Positions 26,230 through 33,573 of a stretch of DNA of 64,000 nt are shown one piece after another. The position numbers were made by a program, and so were the translations under genes. The number at the start of each line of letters is the position of its first letter. Position 1 is the stretch's first letter. The notes beneath the pieces are model-generated. The model searched no databases. It saw only the letters and a list, made by a program, of their open reading frames with translations, and was not told the DNA's origin. The stretch spans positions 1 to 64,000 of the forward strand of contig JASGJI010000016.1 in NCBI GenBank assembly GCA_049840815.1. Direction: 5' to 3'. This DNA is from JASGDN01 sp049840815 (GTDB lineage Bacteria; Chloroflexota; Chloroflexia; Thermomicrobiales; UBA6265).

Positions 26230-26260
26230 CGTAACATATCGGTTACGTATTGTGTGGCAA
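26230..26260 (-). promoter_or_regulatory. arsR promoter with overlapping palindromic operator
   Basis: On the minus strand, TTGCCA (26255-26260) and TATGTT (26233-26238) are 16 bp apart. The palindrome CGTAAC-ATATCG-GTTACG at 26230-26247 covers the -10 element and sits 9 bases from the ATG. Confidence 0.75.
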
Positions 26261-26342
26261 CGATTCGCGGGCTCGGACGGAAACTGTCCGGCGGGTGTGC
26301 GATGCTGTCGGTGTCGACGCGACAACCATGGGAGCAGATGCG

Positions 26343-26759
26343 ATGGGTAAGCACACGACCAACTACGAGCGGACGCTGATCGCCGCGTCCGATGACTCCG
26401 GCGCCGAGCGCGGAACCGTTCCCCCGCACAAGGAGGGGAACCCCTCCATTGCCTGGCGGACGTGGGCGATGATCGAGGGTGCACCGTATCGACATACCTC
26501 CGACGATGTGATCTTCACCGTCTGGGCCGATCGCCAGGGCATCGCGGAGGAGGATCGTGCGGCGGCCCGCGCGGCATTCTTCTCCAAGGGGCAGGCCTGC
26601 CTGAGGGCGTCCGATCTCGGCAGGAAATACGGTTGGGGCATTCATCACAATGCGGACGGGCGGATCGCGCTCTACGGCGTGGAGACCGAGACCTACCGGC
26701 AGCTGATGGACGATCCGGAGATCGCCAAGACGCGATCGATGCGGCGGTCCCGTTCGTAG
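26343..26759 (+). CDS. DUF6157 family protein
   Basis: A 138-residue soluble protein. The N-terminal KHTTNYERTLIAASDDSGAE, the middle TSDDVIFTVWADR and the FFSKGQACLRASDLGRKYGWGIHHN region, shown in parts, match the small conserved family annotated DUF6157. No function is known for it. GGGAG precedes ATG 26343. It is divergent from arsR and could be read from the other side of the same operator region. Confidence 0.8.
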   Translation: MGKHTTNYERTLIAASDDSGAERGTVPPHKEGNPSIAWRTWAMIEGAPYRHTSDDVIFTVWADRQGIAEEDRAAARAAFFSKGQACLRASDLGRKYGWGIHHNADGRIALYGVETETYRQLMDDPEIAKTRSMRRSRS

Positions 26760-26844
26760 TCCGGATTGCGCTGTTCCCATGACGGACGATCCGGCCTATG
26801 ATCGCCCGGTTGCGATCGTTCTGGCGCATGAAGGAGCAGCATGC

Positions 26845-27690
26845 ATGAAGGTCTTCGTTTCGGTCGATATCGAGGGAATCTCTGGCGTCGTCCACGCCGA
26901 CATGATGATGCCGGGCCAGCTGGAGTATGCGCGGGGGCGGGCGCTGATGATCGCCGACGCCAACGCCGCGATCGAGGGCGCGGTTCAGGCCGGTGCCGAT
27001 CACATCGTGGTCGCGGATGGGCACGGTCCGATGCGGAACCTCCAGATCGAGCACCTGCATCCGAAGGCGCTGCTGGTTTCCGGCACTGCCGACGCCCGCG
27101 ACTACTGTCAGCTGGAGGGCGTCGATTCGGCGGATTTCGATGCCGCGATCTTCATTGGCTACCACGCGATGGCGAAGACCCCGAAGGCGATTCATCCGCA
27201 CACCATCGCTGGCGTCGCGGTCTACGAGTTGCGCGTGAATGGCAAGCCGCACGGCGAGACGGGGCTGAACGCGTTCGTCCTCGCCTCGTTGGGCATCCCG
27301 ACCGTGATGGTGACGGGCGATGCGACGACCTGCGCGGAGGCGACGGCCTTCCTCGGGGACATCGAGACGGTCGCCGTGAAGTGGGCGAGCGGACGCAATT
27401 CCGCGATCTGCCGACCTCCCTCCGCGACGGCGCCGGAGATCACGGCGGCGGCGAAGCGGGCGATCGAGACCATCGGTGCCGTGCCGTTCTCGAAGCCGAG
27501 CGGACCGGCGAGCATCGAGATCGACTTTTGCACGATGGTGCAGTGCGAGCGGGCGCATCGCACGGCTGGCGTCGAGCGGGTTGGCCCGATGACGATCTCC
27601 GTCCTCGGTGAGACGCCGTGGGAGCAGTACCGGAACGCCTGGGCAGCGATTCGTTCCGCGCTCTACGAACCAGCGTCGTTCCTGGCCTGA
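26845..27690 (+). CDS. M55-family D-aminopeptidase (DppA-like)
   Basis: A 281-residue zinc peptidase of the DppA family: MKVFVSVDIEGISGVV with the first metal-ligand Asp/Glu, ADGHGPMRN, IGYHAMAKTPKAIHPHTI with the ligand His, and VTGDATTCAEA. DppA releases D-alanine from D-Ala-D-Ala-type peptides, and this copy may serve peptidoglycan recycling. AAGGAG is 8 bases upstream of ATG 26845. An earlier ATG at 26841 is out of frame. Confidence 0.93.
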   Translation: MKVFVSVDIEGISGVVHADMMMPGQLEYARGRALMIADANAAIEGAVQAGADHIVVADGHGPMRNLQIEHLHPKALLVSGTADARDYCQLEGVDSADFDAAIFIGYHAMAKTPKAIHPHTIAGVAVYELRVNGKPHGETGLNAFVLASLGIPTVMVTGDATTCAEATAFLGDIETVAVKWASGRNSAICRPPSATAPEITAAAKRAIETIGAVPFSKPSGPASIEIDFCTMVQCERAHRTAGVERVGPMTISVLGETPWEQYRNAWAAIRSALYEPASFLA

Positions 27691-27729
27691 ACCATCCGGG
27701 CGTGTCTGTGCATCCGGTTCGGGAGCCGG

Positions 27730-28116
27730 TCAGATCTCGGCATAGAGTTCGATGACGTTTCCCTCGGGGTCGAGAAAGAAGAGGGTTCGATGTCGCCATG
27801 CCGGGAGCTCGGTTGGACCGCGCAGGATCGGGACGCCTCGTGCCTTGAGTTCTTCGAAGCATGCCTCGATCGCCGGAGGTGGGACCCGGAACGCGAGCTG
27901 GACGGAGGCAGATTGCGGTGATGTTTCGGCGATCTCATGGAATGGCCACGAAACTCGGGGACGGAGTGTGAGAAGCGACGATCCCACGCGAAAACTGACC
28001 CATGTATCGAGATCGGTTTCGAGCGTGAAGCGCATCACGTCGCGATAGAACGCGCGAGTCTCATCCATATGGGCACAGAGGAGAACGGTGTAGTCGAGAT
28101 TCGTGATTGAGTCCAT
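27730..28116 (-). CDS. VOC-family (glyoxalase/bleomycin-resistance fold) protein
   Basis: A 128-residue single-module VOC protein. NLDYTVLLCAHMDETRAFY opens the first beta-alpha-beta unit and FFLDPEGNVIELYAEI closes the fold with the usual metal-ligand Glu. The substrate is unknown. It is convergent with the M55 peptidase gene and divergent from uxuA. Confidence 0.88.
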   Translation of the reverse strand: MDSITNLDYTVLLCAHMDETRAFYRDVMRFTLETDLDTWVSFRVGSSLLTLRPRVSWPFHEIAETSPQSASVQLAFRVPPPAIEACFEELKARGVPILRGPTELPAWRHRTLFFLDPEGNVIELYAEI

Positions 28117-28346
28117 GATTGTGTCCAGTCTCGTTGGTGCATTGTGATTCGTGGCTGGTGGTGGGCCATATAGCTGGAACCCGTTTGATTGTCGCTTCGG
28201 ATGAGGTTGGGCTCAAGCCTTCCCGCCCTGAGGTGCGCGCGCTACGATGCCGCAACGCAACACATCAGGGTGCTTCCGGACGCTGGCTGCTGGATGCATG
28301 GCACACGGTCTCCGGCACCGACGCCGGGCATGGGAAGGAAGCCGCG

Positions 28347-29405
28347 ATGGGCGAGGCGGAAATGCGGGTCGCGATCGGGCAGTTCAGCGTGATGACGGAC
28401 GAGCTCCTGCGCTTCGGGGCGCAGCTCGGTGTCAGCAGCGTGCAGATGAACTCGCCGCTGATCGAGAACCAGGACGAATGGAGTGTCGATGATCTCGCGC
28501 CGCTGGCCGCGAAGGCGCGCGAGTTCGGGATGACGCTGGAGGCCATCGAGAACGTGCCGCTGAACGCGCTCTCGAACGTCATGAGCGGCTACGAGGGGCG
28601 CGACGAGCAGATCGACCACTACAAGGCGACCATCCGCGCGATGGGCGAGGCCGGCATCCCGATCCTCGGCTACAACTTCATGCCGAACTCGGTCTGGACC
28701 ACCGCCCGCGACGCCGAAGGCCGCGGTGGGGTGAAGGTGCGGGAGTTCGACCTCGCGGCGGTCGGATCATCGCCGACGGGGGGCAAGGAGTTCATGCCGG
28801 ATCGCCCCGACTGGGCAGGTGGCCTTGTGCACACCACGAACGAGGAGGAGTTCATCTCCACCGAGACGATGTGGGAGAACTACGAGTACTTCATGAACGC
28901 CGTGCTGCCGGTCGCCAAGGAGGCGGGCGTCAAGCTGGCGCTGCACCCGGATGATCCGCCCGTACCGGTGCTCGGCGGGGTCGCAAGGATCTTCGCGGAC
29001 GTTGATGGATTCAAGCGGGCCGAGCAGATCGCGGAGGCGACTGGCGCGGGTGAGGCGTGGGGGCTCGATCTCTGCCTCGGATGCTGTTCCGAGATGCCAG
29101 GAGGTGCGGCGAATGTCCGCGCGATGATCGAGTACTTCGGGCCGCGCGGCCGCATCCTCTACGTCCATTTTCGCGACGTGAAGGGCAGCGTGCCGCTCTT
29201 CCAGGAGTGCTTCATCGGCGAGGGCAACTACAACGCCGCCGAGATCATGCTGTTGCTGAAGCGCTCCGGCTTCACGGGCTTCCTGCTGGACGACCATGTG
29301 CCGCACATGGACGACGACACCCCGTGGAACCACCGCGGGCGCGCCCACGCGATTGGCTACATGCAGGGCCTTCTCGACGCCATCGATGAGTTCGGTGCGG
29401 CCTGA
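28347..29405 (+). CDS. uxuA: Mannonate dehydratase (UxuA family)
   Basis: Converts D-mannonate to 2-keto-3-deoxygluconate in hexuronate breakdown. The product has 352 residues. GIPILGYNFMPNSVWTT, KLALHPDDPPVP, LGCCSEMPGG, ILYVHFRDVKG and LLDDHVPHMDDD include the metal-binding Cys/His and the catalytic loop of the UxuA family. GGGAAGGAA lies before ATG 28347. It is followed 19 bases later by a GH172 gene, so a carbohydrate operon is likely. A mannitol/fructuronate-type dehydrogenase that could supply mannonate is at 55 kb. Confidence 0.9.
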   Translation: MGEAEMRVAIGQFSVMTDELLRFGAQLGVSSVQMNSPLIENQDEWSVDDLAPLAAKAREFGMTLEAIENVPLNALSNVMSGYEGRDEQIDHYKATIRAMGEAGIPILGYNFMPNSVWTTARDAEGRGGVKVREFDLAAVGSSPTGGKEFMPDRPDWAGGLVHTTNEEEFISTETMWENYEYFMNAVLPVAKEAGVKLALHPDDPPVPVLGGVARIFADVDGFKRAEQIAEATGAGEAWGLDLCLGCCSEMPGGAANVRAMIEYFGPRGRILYVHFRDVKGSVPLFQECFIGEGNYNAAEIMLLLKRSGFTGFLLDDHVPHMDDDTPWNHRGRAHAIGYMQGLLDAIDEFGAA

Positions 29406-29424
29406 CCCGGAAAGGACTTGGCCC

Positions 29425-30558
29425 ATGGGAGGTCTTGATCTCGCCCGCATCCGCTCCGACCGCCGTACCGGGCGTGTCTCCTCGTGGGATACGTCCGGGC
29501 GCAACGCCGACGCCTGGACGATCGCGCCGGGTGAACGTCGCGTGCTGGCGGACATCGACGGGCCTGGCTGCATCACGCATATCTGGATGACCCAGCGCGA
29601 GCACTATCGCGAATGCCTGCTGCTGGTGACGTGGGATGACGCTCAGGCACCGAGCATTGCGGTACCGCTGGGCGACTTCTTCTGCCTCGGGCATGGCGAG
29701 GTGGAGTCGTTCCAGTCGGCGCTTTTCACCGCGTCGACTGCACATAACCCACATTTCGGGCGGGGATGCGCGCTCAACTGCCACTGGCAGATGCCGTTCG
29801 CGAAGCGGGCGAAAATCGAGTTGGTGAACGAGTCGGATGAGCCCCACACCCAGTACTTCTACATCGACTACGAGCGATGGGAGTCGTGGCCGGACGACCT
29901 CGGGTACGCCCACGCGGAGTTTCGGCGGGCGAATCCCTTCCCGGGTTGGGGGCACGATCTCCCGGTCTACAGCGAGGTGAACGACGTCGCGAACCTTGGG
30001 GATGTGGCGTATCGCAACAACTACGTCATCCTCGAAACGGAAGGGGAAGGTCACTATATCGGCTGCAATCTCTCCATCACGAATCTCAAGGACGAGTGGT
30101 GGGGCGAGGGCGATGACATGATCTGGATCGACGGCCAGAAGTGGCCGCCCGACCTGCACGGCACCGGAGGTGAGGACTATCTCGGGCAGGCCTGGGAGAC
30201 GCAGACGAACGCCTTCCTCCGTAACGGCGTCGTGCACGAGGATGCGCTGACCGGCGGCTACCAGACCTGCTACGTCTTCCATCTGGAGAACGCGGTCCGC
30301 TTCCGGGAGTCGATCAAGGTCACGATCGAGCACGGGCATGCCAACCACCTCGCGAACGAGATGGCGAGCGTCGCCTACTGGTACGCGCGGACGCCAACCG
30401 CTGCGAAGACCCCGCCGCCGGTTGCGCAGCGGCTGAAGATCCCGAAGGACGCCTCCGGGGCGTGGGATCTCGATGCGGTGGAAGGGACTCCGTCGGAACC
30501 GCTGGCGCTGACGGATGAGATCGTCGCGCTGCGGAAGGCCAAGGACGGGCTCGCGTAG
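29425..30558 (+). CDS. GH172 (DUF2961) family glycoside hydrolase-like protein
   Basis: A 377-residue protein of the DUF2961 family, now GH172, whose characterised members act on fructofuranosides and difructose dianhydrides. Seen: WTIAPGERRVLADIDGPGCITHIWMT in parts, VPLGDFFCLGHG, GCALNCHWQMPFAK, YFYIDYERW, and LHGTGGEDYLGQAWE with the acidic residues expected in the active site. No signal peptide is seen, so it acts inside the cell. It is co-transcribed with uxuA, with AAAGGA upstream of the start. The substrate is probably a plant or bacterial furanoside, by inference. Confidence 0.88.
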   Translation: MGGLDLARIRSDRRTGRVSSWDTSGRNADAWTIAPGERRVLADIDGPGCITHIWMTQREHYRECLLLVTWDDAQAPSIAVPLGDFFCLGHGEVESFQSALFTASTAHNPHFGRGCALNCHWQMPFAKRAKIELVNESDEPHTQYFYIDYERWESWPDDLGYAHAEFRRANPFPGWGHDLPVYSEVNDVANLGDVAYRNNYVILETEGEGHYIGCNLSITNLKDEWWGEGDDMIWIDGQKWPPDLHGTGGEDYLGQAWETQTNAFLRNGVVHEDALTGGYQTCYVFHLENAVRFRESIKVTIEHGHANHLANEMASVAYWYARTPTAAKTPPPVAQRLKIPKDASGAWDLDAVEGTPSEPLALTDEIVALRKAKDGLA

Positions 30559-30570
30559 CTGAGCAGGCCG

Positions 30571-31485
30571 TCATGCGTGGGCGAGCCAGGACCAGAGGCT
30601 GGCCGAGATTGCGCCGCCGAGCGTGAGATCGTAGCCGTGGTAGCCCGGCATCGGGTTCGCCTCCAGTGCGACGAACTCGCCGGAATCGTCCCGCTGGATC
30701 ACGTCGATCCCGGAGAACGTGAGCCCGAGCGCGGCGGTCGCCCGGATGCATCGTTCGCCGAGCTCGTCCGGGACGACGAAGGGCGTCTCCCGCGCTGTTC
30801 CGGAGCGGTCGTAGCGGTAGTCGACATCTTGGGACTGGATGGCGACCGCGTGGCAGCGGTCCCCGACGACGTGAACGCGGATGTCCGTGCCATGGATGCG
30901 TTCCTGGAAGAAGACGGGGCAGCGGTCGAGCAGCGAGAGCCGGTCGAGCTCGTCAGGGCCGACCGCGCGCACGATGCTGCGTTGTCCGGAGTTCGACTTG
31001 TAGATCGCGCCATGCGGGCAGGTCGCGATGAAGGCCTGGGCCGCGTCGCGGTCGTTCGTCGTGCAGCTCCGGGGGATGGAGAAGCCGAGCGTGCCAAGCA
31101 TCGCCGTATGAGCCGGCTTTGTGTCGTTCGATTCTCCCGCTCCGGGTGGGTTCACCACCGGAAAGGGGGCAGCGGCGAGCGCGAGCTGGAGCAGGCGGTA
31201 ACGCGCCCAGCACCGCTCGTCCATCCGCGCGTCGTCGGTAGGCGGCGGGTCGATGAAGCGGGCGTAGCAGGAGTCGAACTCCCGCAGGTCGTGCGTGCCC
31301 GTGCTGGCCACGAGGCGAAGTGCTGCGCCGCCACCGATATCTCCATCGAGGTCGATGCCGGGATCGGTGGCGAACCCGTCGATGTCGAGGGTGACGACCT
31401 CGCATCCGGCCGGAATCGGGCGCGAGAGCGTGTAGCGCCACGTCGGGTCGCGGGGTGAGCCGACGACCAGGATGCGCCGGGTCAT
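30571..31485 (-). CDS. ATP-grasp ligase (RimK/MvdD-like), putative RiPP macrocyclase or amino-acid ligase
   Basis: A 304-residue ATP-grasp protein. The pre-ATP-grasp domain ends in PVVNPPGAGESNDTKPAH, which is the hallmark of the stand-alone MvdD/RimK-like group. It is followed by GAIYKSNSGQRSIV with the ATP-binding Lys, FFQERIHGTDIRVHVVGD, and FVALEANPMPGYHGYD with the Mg-ligand Glu/Asn. Relatives include the graspetide ligases that make omega-ester or omega-amide bonds in peptides, and also ligases of unknown role. It is the last gene of a four-gene operon with a 98-aa peptide and a GNAT enzyme. Its start overlaps the stop of the degenerate partner as ATGA. Confidence 0.85.
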   Translation of the reverse strand: MTRRILVVGSPRDPTWRYTLSRPIPAGCEVVTLDIDGFATDPGIDLDGDIGGGAALRLVASTGTHDLREFDSCYARFIDPPPTDDARMDERCWARYRLLQLALAAAPFPVVNPPGAGESNDTKPAHTAMLGTLGFSIPRSCTTNDRDAAQAFIATCPHGAIYKSNSGQRSIVRAVGPDELDRLSLLDRCPVFFQERIHGTDIRVHVVGDRCHAVAIQSQDVDYRYDRSGTARETPFVVPDELGERCIRATAALGLTFSGIDVIQRDDSGEFVALEANPMPGYHGYDLTLGGAISASLWSWLAHA

Positions 31486-32372
31486 GGCGCCACGCCGATC
31501 GCGGCGAAGCGGCCGATCAGGTGTGCCGCGATCCAGGCGGCGGTGTCGTCCGCATCGGCCAGCCACCACGGACATTGCGCGGAGAGGCGCGTGATCCGCC
31601 ATTCGCCGTCCTGCTGGCAACAGAAGGCGAGCACGATGGCGAGTCCGGACGCCGCGCGGATGGTGGCGGCGAGTTCGATGTCATGCGCGGTCGGGTCGAT
31701 GCGGTCGGTGTCGCCACTCGCGGAGACCGTGAACGCGCGGAGGTCGTCCCCCGCGACTACGAGCACGCGCACCGTTCGGGTTTCGCCGGTCAGCGCGACC
31801 GCACGATCCAGATCGCCCAGGGCCTCCGCGTCCGATCGGTTCGGGTCGAGCCAATATGACCCCCCGGCCCCGAGCGGCGTGACGCGGACCGCCGTGCCGG
31901 TCTCGGCGAGGTGGGCGATCCGCTGCGCGCCAACGGTCATCCAGGCGGTCGGCAGCCCGAGCGCCTGCATCGCAAGACGGGCTTCGGGACCGGGACCGAG
32001 CACGGCGTCGATGCCCTCCGCACGGGGGTGCCCGATGACAGGGCAGGCGGCGTTCTTCCAGACGGCATCGAGCGAGCTTCGGACCTCCGCGATCACGTAC
32101 TGACGGTCTCGCTCATCCAGCGCCTCGATCGAGCGGAGCGGCGGTAGGGCCTGGAACCAGATGCCGGCCAACTCCTCGCTCGGCCACGATCGTCCTCCCA
32201 CCCGATCGATCAGCCGCACCCCTGCCGCGCCATCGCCGAGCGTGACCGACCAGCCGACCTCCGCGAGATCGACTGGTTGCCAGATGTCGCCACCCCATGC
32301 ACTGCGCAGGGCCACGACGAAGGGATCGTCCGGAAGGGCGAGGGCGAGGATCGGCCCTGGTGCCCGGTTCAC
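31482..32372 (-). CDS. ATP-grasp-like partner protein, probably catalytically degenerate
   Basis: A 296-residue protein with no direct family match known to me. Its N-terminal half lines up with the pre-ATP-grasp part of the downstream ligase: WFQALPPLRSIEALDERDRQ against YARFIDPPPTDDARMDERC, then CPVIGHPRAEGIDAVLGPGP against FPVVNPPGAGESNDTKPAH. The C-terminal half is shorter and lacks the KS and EANP motifs. It may be a pseudo-ATP-grasp subunit, perhaps for substrate binding. GTG 32372 is chosen because GAAGGA is 7 bases upstream. It begins 10 bases after the peptide stop and overlaps the ligase start. Confidence 0.75.
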   Translation of the reverse strand: MNRAPGPILALALPDDPFVVALRSAWGGDIWQPVDLAEVGWSVTLGDGAAGVRLIDRVGGRSWPSEELAGIWFQALPPLRSIEALDERDRQYVIAEVRSSLDAVWKNAACPVIGHPRAEGIDAVLGPGPEARLAMQALGLPTAWMTVGAQRIAHLAETGTAVRVTPLGAGGSYWLDPNRSDAEALGDLDRAVALTGETRTVRVLVVAGDDLRAFTVSASGDTDRIDPTAHDIELAATIRAASGLAIVLAFCCQQDGEWRITRLSAQCPWWLADADDTAAWIAAHLIGRFAAIGVAP

Positions 32373-32382
32373 CTCGCATCCT

Positions 32383-32679
32383 TCAGGAGAAGATGAAGTC
32401 GTGCGCGGGTGCATCGAGATGCTGGGCGCTCGCGAGGTACGTGCATTGCCCGGCACGGCGGTCGCGAACGGGAGCGCGGTGCGCCTTGTCGTCCTTGCCG
32501 ACTTCCTTGGTCTTGTCGGCCTTGTCGGACTTCTCGTTGCATCCGCTGAAGCGCAGCGGTCGGGGCAGGGCGGCAACGCAGGGATCGGCGTCGGACGGCT
32601 CGGGCGTTTCCGCGAAGACGGCGCGCAGATCCGGACGGTCGGCAGCGCGGATGAAGAGCGATTCGGTGCGAGAGTTCAT
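32383..32679 (-). CDS. 98-aa peptide, candidate RiPP precursor
   Basis: A small gene with a strong Shine-Dalgarno AAAGGA 8 bases before its ATG, placed directly between the GNAT gene (38 bp) and the ATP-grasp-like pair (10 bp). The translation has an N-terminal half with FIRAADRPDLRAVFAETPEP and ALPRPLRFSGC, then a highly charged stretch NEKSDKADKTKEVGKDDK near residues 48-65. It ends QHLDAPAHDFIFS. The Lys/Ser/Thr residues alternate with Asp/Glu. That is what an ATP-grasp enzyme making side-chain ester or amide crosslinks would need. Two Cys are also present. No homologue is recognised, and the precursor role is inferred from context. Confidence 0.7.
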   Translation of the reverse strand: MNSRTESLFIRAADRPDLRAVFAETPEPSDADPCVAALPRPLRFSGCNEKSDKADKTKEVGKDDKAHRAPVRDRRAGQCTYLASAQHLDAPAHDFIFS

Positions 32680-32717
32680 GAGAGATCCTTTCCAGGAAGC
32701 GGAGGTGCCGGGGAGCG

Positions 32718-33233
32718 CTAGTGATGGTGATGGTCGCCGGATGCCGCGATCAGGCGATCGACGTACTCGGTGAACTTCTTCGACCCCTTCACCTCCAGGG
32801 CGAAGATGAGCGACTTCGCGCCATCGCCGTGGAAGTTCTCGATCGAGCCGACCTCTCGCGTGCCGGGGACCTGCCGCACGCTCCGCACCAATGGCGATCC
32901 CTCCGGAACGTCGCAGAAGACCGCCCGTTGTCCGGAGTCCTCCGCGATGGAGAGGAGTTCACGCCAGAGCATGGCGGCGACGCCTTCGCGCCGGTATTCG
33001 GGTTTCACGTACAGGAACTTCTCGTAGAACGCGCCGAACGCGACGTTGTCCTGCCAGCCGATGGTGCCGACGAGCTTTTCGCCGTCGTGGGCGATCAGGA
33101 ATCGGTTGGCGTTCACCATCTCCGCGACCTGGAGGTAGAGCAGGTGCGGATCGGGAACGAACCACTCCTTGGGCAGATTGTTGAGAATGACGGGGTACTC
33201 GGCCGGGAGCGCTCGGGAGATTTCGATCGCCAT
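32718..33233 (-). CDS. GNAT-family N-acetyltransferase
   Basis: A 171-residue GNAT enzyme. LVGTIGWQDN is the central strand, and YVKPEYRREGVAAMLWREL carries the acetyl-CoA pyrophosphate loop (RREGVA). QRAVFCDVPEG follows. The C-terminus ends in a natural run of four His. GAGGAGG is just before ATG 33233. It is the first gene of the operon with the 98-aa peptide and the ATP-grasp proteins. The same gene kinds occur together in microviridin clusters, where a GNAT acetylates the cyclised peptide. Its substrate here is unknown. Confidence 0.88.
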   Translation of the reverse strand: MAIEISRALPAEYPVILNNLPKEWFVPDPHLLYLQVAEMVNANRFLIAHDGEKLVGTIGWQDNVAFGAFYEKFLYVKPEYRREGVAAMLWRELLSIAEDSGQRAVFCDVPEGSPLVRSVRQVPGTREVGSIENFHGDGAKSLIFALEVKGSKKFTEYVDRLIAASGDHHHH

Positions 33234-33573
33234 GGTGTCCTCCTCGCGATGCCGCGGCGAAGCATCGCGCCGCGTCGCACGTCGGGTCGAGCGGACCTGA
33301 ACGACGGGGTGCGGCAGCCGGGCCAATGAGGATGGCGGGGGTGGGCGCTGGGTTCCGGTCCGTTGGCCTCCACGGTACTCCCGGAGGGAACGGAGCCTCA
33401 ATACGTAACTCTTGCGTAATCGCCACTACGCAATCGCGTGGTCGGGGAGATCGGCGCATCGCCGGACAGACGCGGCCAGCAGGTGTCGCCTGCCGATTCG
33501 TCCCGTGCTACCGTAGCGCCAGTTGGATTCACCCGCCCGCGTCACGCGCCGCCTCATCCTGGAGACCCTTCCC
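33234..33573. other. Divergent promoter region between the GNAT/ATP-grasp operon and prolyl oligopeptidase
   Basis: This 340-bp gap must hold promoters for both directions. The A/T-richest part is near 33398-33435. There ACGTAACTCTTGCGTAA forms an imperfect palindrome, and TTACG occurs twice on the minus strand. This is a plausible operator. I cannot name a -35/-10 pair with confidence. No small gene is supported. Confidence 0.4.
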
